Shown: positions 1-10,959 of the stretch, piece after piece
Numbering within the stretch: position 1 is the stretch's first letter
Layout of the letters: every line of letters starts with the position of its first letter
Origin: Tetrastigma voinierianum
Lineage: Eukaryota; Streptophyta; Magnoliopsida; Vitales; Vitaceae
NCBI GenBank assembly: GCA_016808115.1
Contig: JAEQBH010007410.1
Span: forward strand, 62,001-126,000
Length of the DNA stretch: 64,000 bases
Direction of reading: 5' to 3'
Translations under genes and position numbers: made by a program
The notes under the pieces: model-generated
Seen by the model: the letters and a program-made list of their open reading frames with translations, nothing else
Databases searched by the model: none
What the model was told of the DNA's origin: nothing

Positions 1-635
1 TCTGCTATGTATGTATGTATTTCTATTCATAATCCAATTAGCTAGATTGATAATTTCAAATTGGTCGATTGTGCCCTTGCTCTTGAGTCAATTCACTTTT
101 AACTAATCTCTTGATTCAACGAAGTGTTTAGTAAAAATTTAATATTTATTACCCTAATGAATTAAAAGATGATTTTCTAGTTAAATTATATTTTAAAGTA
201 ATTCATTTTAAAACTAATTACTTAATTTAAACTTCAAAGTATTAAGGTTGTTTGATAAAAACTTAAAACATATTTTCAAATATCGATCAGATTGATACAT
301 TTATCTTCATATAAAATAAGATAAAAAATGTAAGAAATAAAAATATGAATTGAGAATAAGTTAGTAAACATATACTTTAGGCTATTAAATTGTTTACAAA
401 ATCAAATAAAAACACATACCAAATTTTCCATATAAATTTTCAATCATTTCCTATTGGCAAAATCATCTTCTAAACCAAGTTAATTTCACATACACTAGCT
501 TATCCATTTTAATCAAGAAAACACACAAACTAATCATGCATTTATTGACAAAGAAAAGCTTCATTTATGATAATGGGAAGATCAAATTTCTAACCATCCT
601 CTCTCTCTCTATGCATGGATTTTTTTTCATCAAAT
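1..635. repeat. Segment A, copy 1: noncoding DNA duplicated at 47720-48305
   Basis: AT-rich sequence with no supportable gene. It is collinear with 47720-48305 over almost its whole length: both hold the blocks caaattggtcgattgtgccc, ttgcccttgctcttgag and aaggttgtttgataaaaact in the same order, with scattered 1-10 bp indels. The last 100 bases (ctaatcatgcatttattgac, gggaagatcaaat, ctaaccatcctctctctct) are the start and end of one unit of the satellite found intact at 48240-50330, so copy 1 appears to hold a single collapsed unit. The copy is cut by the window start on the left and by the Tat element on the right. Confidence 0.85.
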
Positions 636-639
636 CCTG

Positions 640-1316
640 GAATTAATTCACCATGAAAAGAGCTTTAAGAACTAGGGTTTGTTTTGTCACAAGCTTGAGG
701 GAGGCTTTAAGCCATATTTGTGGTCTGTGGCTTTTGGCGTCTTTGATAGAAGGCGGGTTTCCTTGAAGTCCTGGGCCGGGCGAAACAGGACCAAGTACCC
801 TTATAGGTCGGGCTAAGTATCTCATGACGGACTGGTGATAAGTGATATCATGGGTCTGGCCAGAGGCACATGGGTTGTGCGGGCACATCTCTCCTAGTCG
901 GGCTGCGGAGTCTCTAAGAGAGATGGCTAGCCAATAATTTCGGTGATCCCTCCGGCTTGAGGAACACATCCTCTCACCGAATCACGTGCGTAGCGCCCTT
1001 AGGATGATCAAACGATTCTTTAGGTGGAAGATTCGGATGACTTGGTATCGAGGAAAAGCGGTGATCATGAAGTAGTGTCCTCCGGATCAATTTGAGCAAT
1101 CACCCACTTTCCATAAAAGTGGATCATCACCCTCCTTAATAAATAAGGAGATGCTCTTGAAAATATATATTTTACACTCTACATTTCTGTCCTAACTTAG
1201 GCATTAGAGGCGCCCAGACAAACCAACTACTTAGGTGCCTTGTTTATTTTATTAGGTCCTTCTTCTTGAGTTAATGCCACAGGCAGGCGAACTTTAGAAT
1301 CTAAGAGAGCTTGATA
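640..1316 (+). repeat. 5' LTR of the Tat element
   Basis: The right 380 bases match 25020-25417: shared blocks include aataatttcgg, acacatcctctcac, cggaagattcggatgacttg, caatcacccactttccataa and gtgccttgttt. The left part is much more diverged from 24777-25020, so the exact start (somewhere in 640-720) is not resolved. The LTR ends just before the primer-binding site. Confidence 0.75.
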
Positions 1317-1334
1317 ATTGGGCGCCGTTTGTGA
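1317..1334 (+). other. tRNA primer-binding site of the Tat element
   Basis: The sequence attgggcgccgtttgtg directly follows the 5' LTR. Plant Ty3/gypsy elements of the Tat/Athila branch have a closely similar site (tggcgccgt core) at this position, where the tRNA 3' end primes minus-strand DNA synthesis. One extra G relative to the usual core is visible. The tRNA species was not determined. Confidence 0.7.
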
Positions 1335-1578
1335 GAGCGACTAAGCAAAAACTTATTGGCGGCGTCACGAGGGCTTGGCTGCGTCGTATCAGCGTTGCTG
1401 AAATTGGTGGTTCCGGCTCACTCATCCGAGTTCGTCGGGTCTTATTCTTTATGGCGGCTGACCAATGAGTGGTCCCGCGGGGACCGGTTCTTCGTTGGGC
1501 GTCATGATGACTAAGCAAGAAGCGGGACCAGACGGTCATTTGAATTGAAGAATCGTGCTGACCATCTACAGCTAGAGA

Positions 1579-2579
1579 ATGATCACCTGCGGGCTCGTTT
1601 GGAAGAGGATCGGGGTGAAAATGCATGAGGGAGCAACCATCATGCACCTTATTCGCAGAATAGAGCCCGGGCCCATCACGGCGAGTAGTGATCTGGCGGC
1701 CCAGGGCGATGAGTTATCCTCACGGTATCTCCATTGTATCTTTCACCCCCAGAGAACAGCGTGGAGAAATTTAAATCATGAAAGAGGCCCCTGCCGCCGT
1801 TCAGCCCTTTCCAGTGGCATGCATGGTGCGTCTGAAGAATCGATGAGAAACAGCGACGGTCGAACAGGCCTCGAAAATGTGCCCACGTGGCCTGGTAACA
1901 CCTGCTTTTAGTTCATGTATCATAATTTCGCTTTATACATGCCCCACATCTACCAGCGTCGGAGGCTAAAGACATTTCTATCCTCCTCGTTGGGCCCGAC
2001 ACATCTTGAATATGAAGCAGCCCCATGACTTTGTCATCTAGTCTTTTACCATGTATGATGGCTCCTCGATCAGAGTATGATCACATGCGCCATTTCGATC
2101 AAGCGTGATACTTAATGGGGAAACAGCTTACTATGCGAGTGTTCTAGACCGGCTTGAAGAGGTCATCTGGCTTGGTTCCAAAAACTCCACGGGGTCTATC
2201 GCGTTACGGCGAGTTGTGGGTGCATTTGTTTCCAGTGCACGGTAGCGGGTTGACGAAGGGGAAATATCGATTCTCTGCCAGGCCATCTTGGCGGGGCGAG
2301 TCCGTCCACGATTTCACTAGAAGATTTGGAGGGGCCGTCAGCGGATTGATTATTATAGTATGCGTGCGGTCATGAAATTTGAGAAGGAGCTTTGGTAGGC
2401 CACTTGTATTCTTCCTTTCATTTGTCTACGGATTCGCCTCTGACGTGGAAGGTGTCTGGACGGGTAGATAAATATTCAATGATGGAGGAGACCCGATATC
2501 GGGCGGCCTCGGCCGTGATGATCATTTGAAGTAGCAAGCTAGGCCACTTGGGATTCGGTCTGAGCAAAGGGAGTAAGAA
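1579..2579 (+). pseudogene. Tat gag, N-terminal part (interrupted)
   Basis: The capsid-like part of Tat gag lies at about 1980-2579. A readable segment at 2154-2375 contains RPSWRGESVHDFTRRFGGAV, which fits the gag pattern of a Gln/Ser-rich loop followed by E-S-hh-D-F-hRRF. Upstream at about 2010-2110 a broken frame gives the usual 'P..M...F.P..Y' stretch. Frameshifts separate the pieces. The frame stops at 2579, where the Athila-like element is inserted, and gag resumes at 14073. Gag packages the element RNA into cytoplasmic particles. A short open frame at 1579-1911 may be the leader or N-terminus but has no recognisable motif. Confidence 0.6.
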
Positions 2580-3731
2580 TGATAGGCCAAAGCATGGGTA
2601 TTATATATGTACGCTTTATATCATGATGCAGCGTCGCTAATGTATAATTGTACACATGGTGCGGATATGATGACGGGGATAAGTGTGGTGAATCTGATTG
2701 GCTTTTGAATATTATGCGGATATAAGCTTTTGGCCAGTACTAATGTAAATTTAAACTAAACTAATGATCTGTGAATTATTGTATAATGGAGACTAGAAAT
2801 TTATGTCTCCCCTATACTTTTGATTATTTCTAAAGAAGTTACTATTCAATTTATTTTATAATTTATTGATGGCTAGGTGATCGTCTTCTGAAATACCCTC
2901 CAGTGCCTCCAGCCTATCTCGCTAGTAGTGTTAAAGTGTCTCTCTGACTGATACTAAAGAAATGCTTAAATGTTCCTAACCTTAATGCATACCACCCTCG
3001 GGATCGGAATATCTCTATTTCTGAATCAGAAGTTGCTCTCTCAAATCTGGGTATCCTCGTCTCTCGAGATCTCGGATATCGGCGTAATCCACTGTTATGT
3101 TGGCTGAGACATCACCATGTAAATAACTCACGGATATAAAGCGAATGTTAATAAGTTATAAACAATGAATAATATAAAATGCTAATCTTTAATCCGTGCA
3201 TTCGTGTGGGGTTCAGCAGCGCCCTAGGTATAAATCTAGAACTATGCGAAAATGAGAACACGATATTTAATCTATAAAACATTAGTATACATCAGAAGAA
3301 GAGAAAAATACAAAAGTCGGGCTTTTCTTGAGATAAGGAATTCATTTCTTGCTACGATTTCAGTGCCTTAGTTTATACGATCTTCGATGCCTCTCAGATT
3401 ACGGTCCCCTTTTGCTTTTAATGATGGAGAGAGGCGAAATCGCGACGTCGCGACGTTGAGACATGCTGGCGTTCTTTGCTTGTTGATACATTTGTTATTG
3501 GCGTGCGTTGGGACGTCGCGACGTGGGGACGTCGCGACGTTGGGACGTCGCGACGTTTCAGCCAGCTTTATGCACTTCCACCCTCTGATCCAATGCATCG
3601 AAACGTTTCCGCCACGGTTCCACACACCTCTGAAAATCGGATGTCGGGCCATAAATAATGCTTAATTTAAATATAAAATAAAATTTAAAGCATTAAGGCA
3701 GGCGGGTTTGGCGAGTGTTTAGGCACTCGTC
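2580..3731 (-). repeat. 3' LTR of Athila-like element 1
   Basis: Collinear with 12854-14072: shared blocks include tgataggc at the start, cttttgaatattat, tgtataatggagactag, aagaagttactattca, tttattgatggctaggtgat and atttaaatataaaataaa. The plus-strand start tgatagg is the CA end of the minus-strand LTR. The other end is less clear: the expected polypurine tract does not directly follow, and about 110 bases of unmatched sequence come after ggcactcgtc. A palindromic GC-rich array lies at 3440-3557. Confidence 0.85.
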
Positions 3732-4385
3732 TGAACAATGCTGTATCGAACGGCTATTGAATCTTTACTTACGTACTATAGCCACTGATTAAATCCACAT
3801 GCGATAGATAGAGAATCAAATTGGGCCAAACTCCCACACTTTTGCCATTTTGTTCGAAGTTGAGGGGGGGATTCGCAAGGGTGTTTCGACTTTAAAAGGA
3901 ATTAGATTGAAATCGGTGTAATTATTAATGCCTCATCCTCGAGGTATTCAATAACCTTTCCCAGGAACTTCATGTGCTTTGGATAAATGACCTACAGTTT
4001 ATTCCTAGGTTCAGCCCCCGAAGGCAGGTTGACTCACTTAATTGGGAAAATCTAATACGAAATGATAGGAACGCACATCGTTTGCTTTCTGACATACCTA
4101 CTCATGTATCGAAACAAAACTAGTGCGTAAGTTTATGCTAAGTGTTCATGTTGCGGGGCTTAGTTGGTGACTCACCGGTTAGTTGAGGCAGGGCATTCGA
4201 TTCCCTCGAGCGTCACCTGAGACACTTTCAATAAAGCCTAAGGGCCCTAAGGTGTAAGGAAACTTCCATCTTGTCCCCCGATAGCAGACGGTAAAATTAT
4301 TGACTCGGCCGATTGGCTCGGGGCATTGGGCTTTGAGGCCCTCAGTTATGCACAGGATTAGATTAGAAGATCCACTTATTACATG

Positions 4386-4455
<70 letters not shown>

Positions 4456-5020
4456 ACTGCTATATATATATATATATATATATTATTTTTATTTTATTTT
4501 ATTTTATTTTGACTCGAGAAGAAGATATCTTGTGCGGGGTGTCTATCTCTTTGGTGTTTAGAGCTCCGAGTTTATTTGAACCTTAGTAGCCAGTCTCGAC
4601 ATCTAGGCATACCACAGATTAGCGTACATTGTGTGAGTGTATTAGGCTCATTGAAATAGTTTATTGAATATCAGGAGGTGATTCCTTATGCCTCCCAGCG
4701 TATTGACCTAATTCTGACATAAACACTAATGAATCTCTTTTAGAGGTATACACTTCATTTTCCATGATAATAGTGATTCGGCGAAAAGTGATCTTGACTC
4801 TCGAAACATGGCAGCACACACAAACTACGAACACGGCCTTGCTCAAACATAGATATGATCTACGAAACACAACGGGAACTAAACCACTGCGACTCGACCA
4901 AACTAAAATGAACAAGCAAATGAAACTAGTGAAACACCTGGAGCTAACAGCGTAAGCAGAGCTAAAATAGCACAATGCGAAAAAAAAAATAACCATCACG
5001 AAGCAATGCTAATCTAATAA
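3732..5020 (-). other. 3' noncoding region of Athila-like element 1
   Basis: No coding similarity found. It holds the (TA)n tract at 4387-4483 and short random open frames on both strands. A pyrimidine-rich stretch near 3826-3836 (actcccacact, purine-rich on the coding strand) might be the displaced polypurine tract. Confidence 0.5.
4387..4483. repeat. (TA)n microsatellite with two aact interruptions
   Basis: Nearly 100 bases of alternating TA, interrupted by taac twice. It is absent from coding parts and lies in the 3' noncoding region of the Athila-like element. Reading frames across it give only Tyr-Ile repeats and are meaningless. Confidence 0.95.
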
Positions 5021-5030
5021 AGCCAGATCA

Positions 5031-7000
5031 CTACCTGCACCCCACTAAGCAAAAAGTACCGGTGTCCTCATTTGGTAATAAGAAACAGATAAGGTGAAGG
5101 GAACTCCTTTGAGGTGATCGGACGGGGTCAACTTCTTGGTGGTGGCGCGCGAGTGGTGGTGTGTAAGAGAATTTGGGCAAGTTGGGCTGGAGGAGTGCTG
5201 CTATTGGAGAATAGTGGCACAGTTGCGAAGCCGTCGCAGTATCGTGAAGGGCCTCGTATCGCTTGTGTAAGGAGGACTCGACGGCCACGATCTAAATCTG
5301 GGTGCATGGCGGCTCGATGGGGGCGAGGCAAGGTCCTCAAGAGTCGGGTGTGGGGCCCGGATAGGGCGCCTCAGGGTCGGCTGAGGTGGTGGTGGTGGGT
5401 GAGTAGAGGACTGCCCCTGATGTCCTTACAGGGATCGCCCAGGAGTCCAAAGTGGGCCTGATAGTCGTGGAGCTCGTCCTCGTCCGAGGGCTCATGGCCC
5501 GAATCATAAATTCCCTCAGGTCGTGGTACGCCCGGTTTGTCTCGCTTAACCGATATAGCCTTAATTGGGTGTAGCCACGCTACCGTTGTCATCTAGGGCA
5601 CCTGTTTCGTTGTAAGCGTAAATGAGAAGGTGCCTTTAAGTTCATCTTAGCGTCCGGTTATGGAGGATGGCATCTCATAACACATGGCACTCGAGCGGAA
5701 TATCTGAATGATGGCATAATTGGCGGGGCAAGCTTAGCGATCCACCTCAGCGTTAGTCGTCGAAATGAGGCCAGCGTGTGATGAAGTGATGCGGACTTTG
5801 AGATATAGGCAAGATGCTTGGCCTTGAAGTGGACGTCGTGCCCATCATTGCTAGCTTCCACTCACCCACTTCGGTTGTCGAGGGCCGAATGACCTCGTGT
5901 CGGGTGGCTCATAGAAGGCGTCGAAAGGCTCGGGGGACATGGTCAGATTATAAAATTGGTTAATAGAATCCATGTTTGAAGTCTACCCGACACACCCCAT
6001 GCCGGATCTTCTTGAAGTGGGAGCGGGTTGGCGTAGAATTCTCGCACCACTCATCGCGGTTGGACGAGGTGGTTGGCAAGGCGCCCGCCATCCTTGGCGC
6101 GTGGTCTTATGGAAGAAGTACGTCGGGGTGGTGGAAGCCCTTTTCTTTGATAAAGTTGGCCGGTTCTTACAAATGGTGCAGAGCCGTCCCGGCCCGACAC
6201 CCTCGTTAACAAGCGGAGTGTATTGTCGGAAGTGAGGTTGATTCCTCATTAGCGACCTAGTTTGGTGAAACTTTTACTCTTACCATATATAGGCTAAAGT
6301 ACCTAAGCTCCTAGGAGTACTCTGGAACAAATGGCACCAAGGGGCCACGCTGAGATAATTACAGACAATATCGAGCACAAGGTGCCTTATGAAAACTAAG
6401 GGCCAAATAAGCGAAATGAGGTGGGAGCACAAGCCACTAGAAATGACAAAATAACCCTCTTGAAACCGAGCTAGACCAAACCCTTTGGGCCTACTTGAGG
6501 AGTGATATAAACCTATCCCTGGTCGAGGGAACACCAAGGCGGGATGTGGAAGGAGTAAGAGCGAGGACGGAGTGGGTTGTGTCGTGAATAATTGGTGGTA
6601 AAATCGGCGAGGTGGTCGGAGGCCCGAAACAATGGCCTCAGATGGGAGTGGATTCCGGCGGGGGCGGCGATGGGGGCGGCGGCGACGATGGGGACGACGG
6701 CTGTGTGGGTAATGCGGTTCAGGCGAGGGAAAGGCAAGAGCAAAATGAGGGTGTTTTCGCCTTAACAGAGCCAAAGATCGCTGACATAATGCAACGCCGC
6801 GACGCTCCAGAGTGATTAAATCAACGTCGCGACGCTGAGATCCAACGCTATGAGGATTCCGTGAAAGAACCCGCTGACGCCGATCCAACGCGACGCCCGC
6901 ATGTCTAAAACCAACGCCGCGACGCCTTATGAGGGTCAAAACCGACGCCGCTGGACGCTGAGACGCCACGACGCTGAAACGCTATGACAGCCAACGTCGC
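5031..7000 (-). pseudogene. Env-like region of Athila-like element 1 (decayed)
   Basis: The stretch after integrase in Athila elements carries a second gene, often called env-like, whose function is unproven. Here minus-strand frames are broken into pieces: 6280-6969 (229 codons, Arg/His/Pro-rich because it reads through the palindromic array), 5658-5861 and 5031-5592. The fragment at 5658-5861 (ASLHHTLASFRRLTLRW) resembles in position and spacing the Ser/Ala-rich helix at 29296-29480 in Athila-like element 2 (TSASFATAYAALEDRMT). No single frame covers the region and I see no convincing signal peptide or transmembrane segment. The assignment rests mainly on position. Confidence 0.45.
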
Positions 7001-7003
7001 GAC
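6786..7003. repeat. Internal array of palindromic cgacg motifs
   Basis: About ten imperfect copies of caacgccgcgacgct / caacgtcgcgacg occur here, separated by 10-25 bases. The core overlaps a palindrome (cgtcgcgacg). The same motif is iterated inside both LTRs of this element. Confidence 0.85.
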
Positions 7004-7299
7004 GTGACAGAGAAAGCCCAAAATGTAAAATATTCAACAATGGACTAAGGTAAAAGAAAACTCCCTAGTGCAATTCGTGACTTCGAACTCTCGGGCGAAT
7101 TTCGAGTGTATCCTCCACACTTCTGATCGCGGGTCTTGAAAATAGACATCCAAAAGGAGATTGCGATTACGGATAGAAACAACAAACCAAAATAAACTTA
7201 AAACAAACAATAAAAATTGAACCATAGAAAGAAAAATTTTGGTGAAAACTCGGGGTCGCTTCCCAAGAAGCTATGCTTCACGCCGTTAGCTCGACGGCC

Positions 7300-8658
7300 C
7301 TAAATCTCAATGTGCTTGGGAACCCGAGCTCCTATGACCGCTTACTGTACTTCGTCTGATGCGGTCAATGGAATGGTCTGCTTATCCGCATGGAACTCGC
7401 CCCCAAAATACGACTTCAACCGCCGTTGTTAACCGTGGAATGTTCCTTCTCGTGATGCGTAACCCCCGCCCCTCCATGGAAAGACCTTGTCACCGTGGAA
7501 AGGTCCCGACCATCTAGACTTCAATTTCCCAAGAAAAAGTTTGAGACGGGAATTAAACAAGAGGACCTGTTGCCCCGCCGACTCCTCCTTCCCTGCAATA
7601 TGTTTATCGTGTCGCCATTCTTCCTTGTAAATGCGGGCAATTTCATAAGCTTCGCTCCTAATTTGTCTAGTTCACTGAAAGTTGTAGCGAAGCCGCTTCA
7701 CCGGCTAGTGTACTCGCCCATGTTCAACTCCGCCGAGTTACCCAAGAGGCTCGAAGGCTCCAATTCCACCGGCGGCATGCTTTCGCCATAAACAATTCTA
7801 GCGGCGACATACCCAAGGGTGTTTTAAATGCTATTCTATGCCCGTAGTTGCATCTTTCAATCTTTTAGACCATCATTCCCCGAACCGTTAATCGCTTTCT
7901 CCGCACGGATCGCACTTTCGATTTGATACCTTTGCTTGCCCATTTGACTGTGGGTGATATGCAAGGGGATGTAACGATGGCACACCCCATACTTTCAGAA
8001 GACTTCTCATTAATCATCTTATCAAGTAAATGAGTACCGTTATCCGTGATCGCTGCCTCGAGAGTGCCGACTCGGCGAGAATATGTGGTCATAAATTGAG
8101 CCACTACCTTGGCATCATAAGTAGTGCAAATGGAATTGCTTCAACCCACTTCGAGACATATTTCATCACAAAGAAGATGTACGTGTTGTTATAAGACGGG
8201 GGAATGAACCCATGAAATCCATCCCCATAAATCAAAATGTTTATACTTCCGCATTAGATGTATGGGCGGTTCGTCTCTTTCTAGAAATGCCTCCCATCCG
8301 TTGACATTTGTCACATGTGGATACGAACTGATGAGCATCCTCGAATAAGGCAGCCGCTAGGCTTCTCCGATCGCACCTCGTCAGCTGCTCAATACATCAA
8401 ATGTCCACCACATGGTAAAGCGTGGCAGCGGTTCAAAATATCGCTCATTTCATCTTTCGCACATCTTCGGGATTACTGGTCAGCGCAATGTCCGTAGAGA
8501 ATTGGCTCCTCCCAATATAAGATTTCAAGTGTGCGAAAACCTCTTTTCTGCTGATAGTTAAATTCCGGAGGGACTACTTTAGCTACCAAATAATTCACGC
8601 AGACCGCAAACCATGGAACCGCCCCTCTGTCTTCAATAGCTAAGAGGTTGCTCATCAA
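7300..8658 (-). pseudogene. Integrase of Athila-like element 1
   Basis: Reading on the minus strand, 8473-8658 gives the N-terminal zinc-binding lead-in: AVPWFAVCVNYLVAKVVPPE, then a Trp-Glu-Glu-Pro motif and ending YGHCADQ. The core lies at 7865-8104 with TDNGTHLLDK, which holds the second catalytic Asp of the DDE triad. The C-terminal part at 7300-7800 is recognisable only through frameshifts. Integrase inserts the cDNA into host chromatin. At least four frame changes separate the pieces, so no intact enzyme can be read. Confidence 0.75.
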
Positions 8659-9026
8659 AAATCGCCATTCACTAACCTCATCACTGGCCTTCTAAACGCA
8701 AAGATGATCTCGCACCAGTTCTGGCCCTTTCTTGCCTTAATCTCTACGTCGACTCTTGCAAAGCAAAGAACCCACCTGATTAGTCGGGGTTTACGCCTTT
8801 TAGTCATCATATTTATGGCAGAATGATTAAGGTGAACTACGACCTTGTTACCAATCAAATAAGGCATGAATTTGTCGTGCCAAAAGACACAGCCACAGTT
8901 CTTCGTAGTGGCGTAATTCAACTGAGCATCATTCAAGGTTCTGCTCGCATAGTAGATTACCTGGAAAATTCTCTCTTGTTTCTGCCTTAACACTGCTCCA
9001 ATCGCAAAATCACTTGCGTCACACAT
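8655..9026 (-). pseudogene. RNase H of Athila-like element 1
   Basis: Open minus-strand frame with the well-conserved start MCDASDFAIGAVL, whose CDAS holds the first catalytic Asp, then IYYASRTLNDAQLNYATTK, which is typical of Ty3/gypsy RNase H. The next expected catalytic Glu (T-E-K-E) is replaced by TTKNCGC, and the later DH motif reads LNHSA. The tail KPRLIRWVL matches the connection to integrase. The domain degrades template RNA during reverse transcription. It is probably inactive here. Confidence 0.85.
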
Positions 9027-9227
9027 AAGCTCAAATGGAAAGGACCAATCAGAGCCACGACAATAGGAGTCAATACCAATTTATCTTTTAATCAAAATGC
9101 CACACACCGGCATTAACTCATCGGTCCTCGACTGTGAGATTAGACAAATCCGTTTTGCAATCTAAGAAAAGTCTTGATGAATCGCCATAGAATCGGGGTC
9201 AAACAGGGCCTAAAACTTCTTATCCCT

Positions 9228-10316
9228 TTACCGACGAGGGTGGAGGTAATTTTTCAATTGCTTCACCTTTGCTCGTTTACCTCTATTCCTCTTCAATAAA
9301 CTGATGTCCGAGTACAATACCCTCTTGTACCATAAATGGCACTTCTCCCACCTCGAGTACACAAGGCTGGTCTCTCGCATCTTATCAACACCGATCTCAA
9401 ATTCTCTAGACAAAGCTTGTCAAATGAATTACCTAAACCGAAAATCATCCATGAAGACCTCGATTGTCTTTTTTCAACCATATCCGAGAATATGGCCACT
9501 GGCGCATCGCTGAAAGGTGTCCTGGCCGCGATTGCACGTACCCCAAAGGGCATCCGCCTAAATGCGACGTCCCATAGGACATGTGAATGTCGCCTTCTCC
9601 CGATCTTCGTAATATAGCAATTTGATCAGAAATGAATATCCATCCAAAAGCAATATTCAAGGACCCATTAATCGATCCAACATCTAATCTAGAAATGACA
9701 ATGGGAAATGATCTTTTCGAGTGGCCTTGTTCAGTTTCCGATAATCAATACAAATTCTCCACCCGGTAACTATTCGAGAAGGTAGTAATTATTTATTTGG
9801 CTCTATGATACTGCTCTCCCTTCTAGTAATTACTTGAACCGGACTAACCTGCATGCACTGCCCGAAATAGGATAAATTACCCCCAAAGATCTAGCCACTT
9901 TAACACCTCCTTTCTGGACTAATTCTTTCATAGTCGGGATTCAACCTCCTCCTCGTGCTTCCACCGAGGCCTATGACCATCTTCCAACAAAACATGCATG
10001 CACATGGAAGGGCGAACTTTTAAACTCCTGGGCTTAGAGACCATATGAGCGCATTTTTATGATCTCTATGACCCTCAATAACTTCTCTCTTCCTCTAATC
10101 TCGGCCAAGGATGTCGAGATGATCACCGGTAAGGTGGATTATCCCAAGATACGCATACTTCAAAATGGCTAGGTAGCGTTTTGCTTCCATCTTGGGTGGT
10201 TGTTCAACCGATGGCACTGGCATTTTAGCACTTTCACCTAGAGATTCGAAGTATTTCCTTCTATTGGGTTCGAAAGAATCCATCCATTTTACATATTCCT
10301 CTGCCTCTTCACTCAT
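9228..10316 (-). pseudogene. Protease-RT linker and reverse transcriptase of Athila-like element 1
   Basis: At 10095-10316 the frame holds the Athila linker before RT (FESLGESAKMPVPSVEQPPK and LKYAYLG). RT itself is seen at 9293-9553 with MPFGV, AIFSDMVEK and GNSFDKLCLENLRSVLIRCE, and continues at 9228-9413 with EKCHLW. The catalytic motif M-D-D-F is present in the DNA at about 9455 but in a different frame from the flanking residues, because of 1-base shifts. Sequence between 9560 and 10090 keeps the RT N-terminal spacing but is very broken. Confidence 0.75.
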
Positions 10317-10959
10317 ATTCTCATAATCATTCTATACTAGGCTAGCCTCCAAAGGACAATGGAGACCACTTCGCTAGGCACTATACCTCTACTATCTCCT
10401 CGCCATGAAACATGTATCACTCGTCTGGACAAGTGTTTCACAAATTTTCAACACGTTGAGCTTGACTTCATCCTCCCGCACTCTCAATTTTAGTTCTCCC
10501 TCCGAACACCAATCATCAAGCCCGTCGCTGTAAGAAACGGTCACCCAAGATTACGGGTATTTTTATCCTCTTCCATATCTAATATAATGAAATCTGTTGG
10601 GAAGATCAACTTGTCAACCTTTACTAAGACATCTTCTATCACCCCTCTCGGATGCTTTAAGGACCTCGTCACAAACCGGCAGGATCAGAAGTCGACGAGC
10701 TTCACCTAATCCCAAACGCTTAAAATGGACAAGGGTACGATTAATACCGGCAATCTAATGACACAATGCTCTCTCAGTACAGCATTTCCAATGGGTGTAT
10801 GGGATAGTGAAACTCCGGGTCTTTTAGGCTATGCAGCCTTCTGGCATGGCACTACACTCCCGCTAGGTTAACCGTTTCGAATCGGCTAGTCTTCTCTTTC
10901 AGACAAGATGTCCTTCTATAAATTTTACATAATCAAGATCTGTCTGCAGCATCAAAGAA

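Noticed and set aside
6280..6969. 229-codon minus-strand open frame, longest in the window, as a host gene
   Set aside because: It reads through the palindromic array, is Arg/His/Pro-rich and lies in the env-like region of Athila-like element 1.
7495..7791. 98-codon plus-strand frame
   Set aside because: Antisense shadow of the Athila integrase C-terminus.
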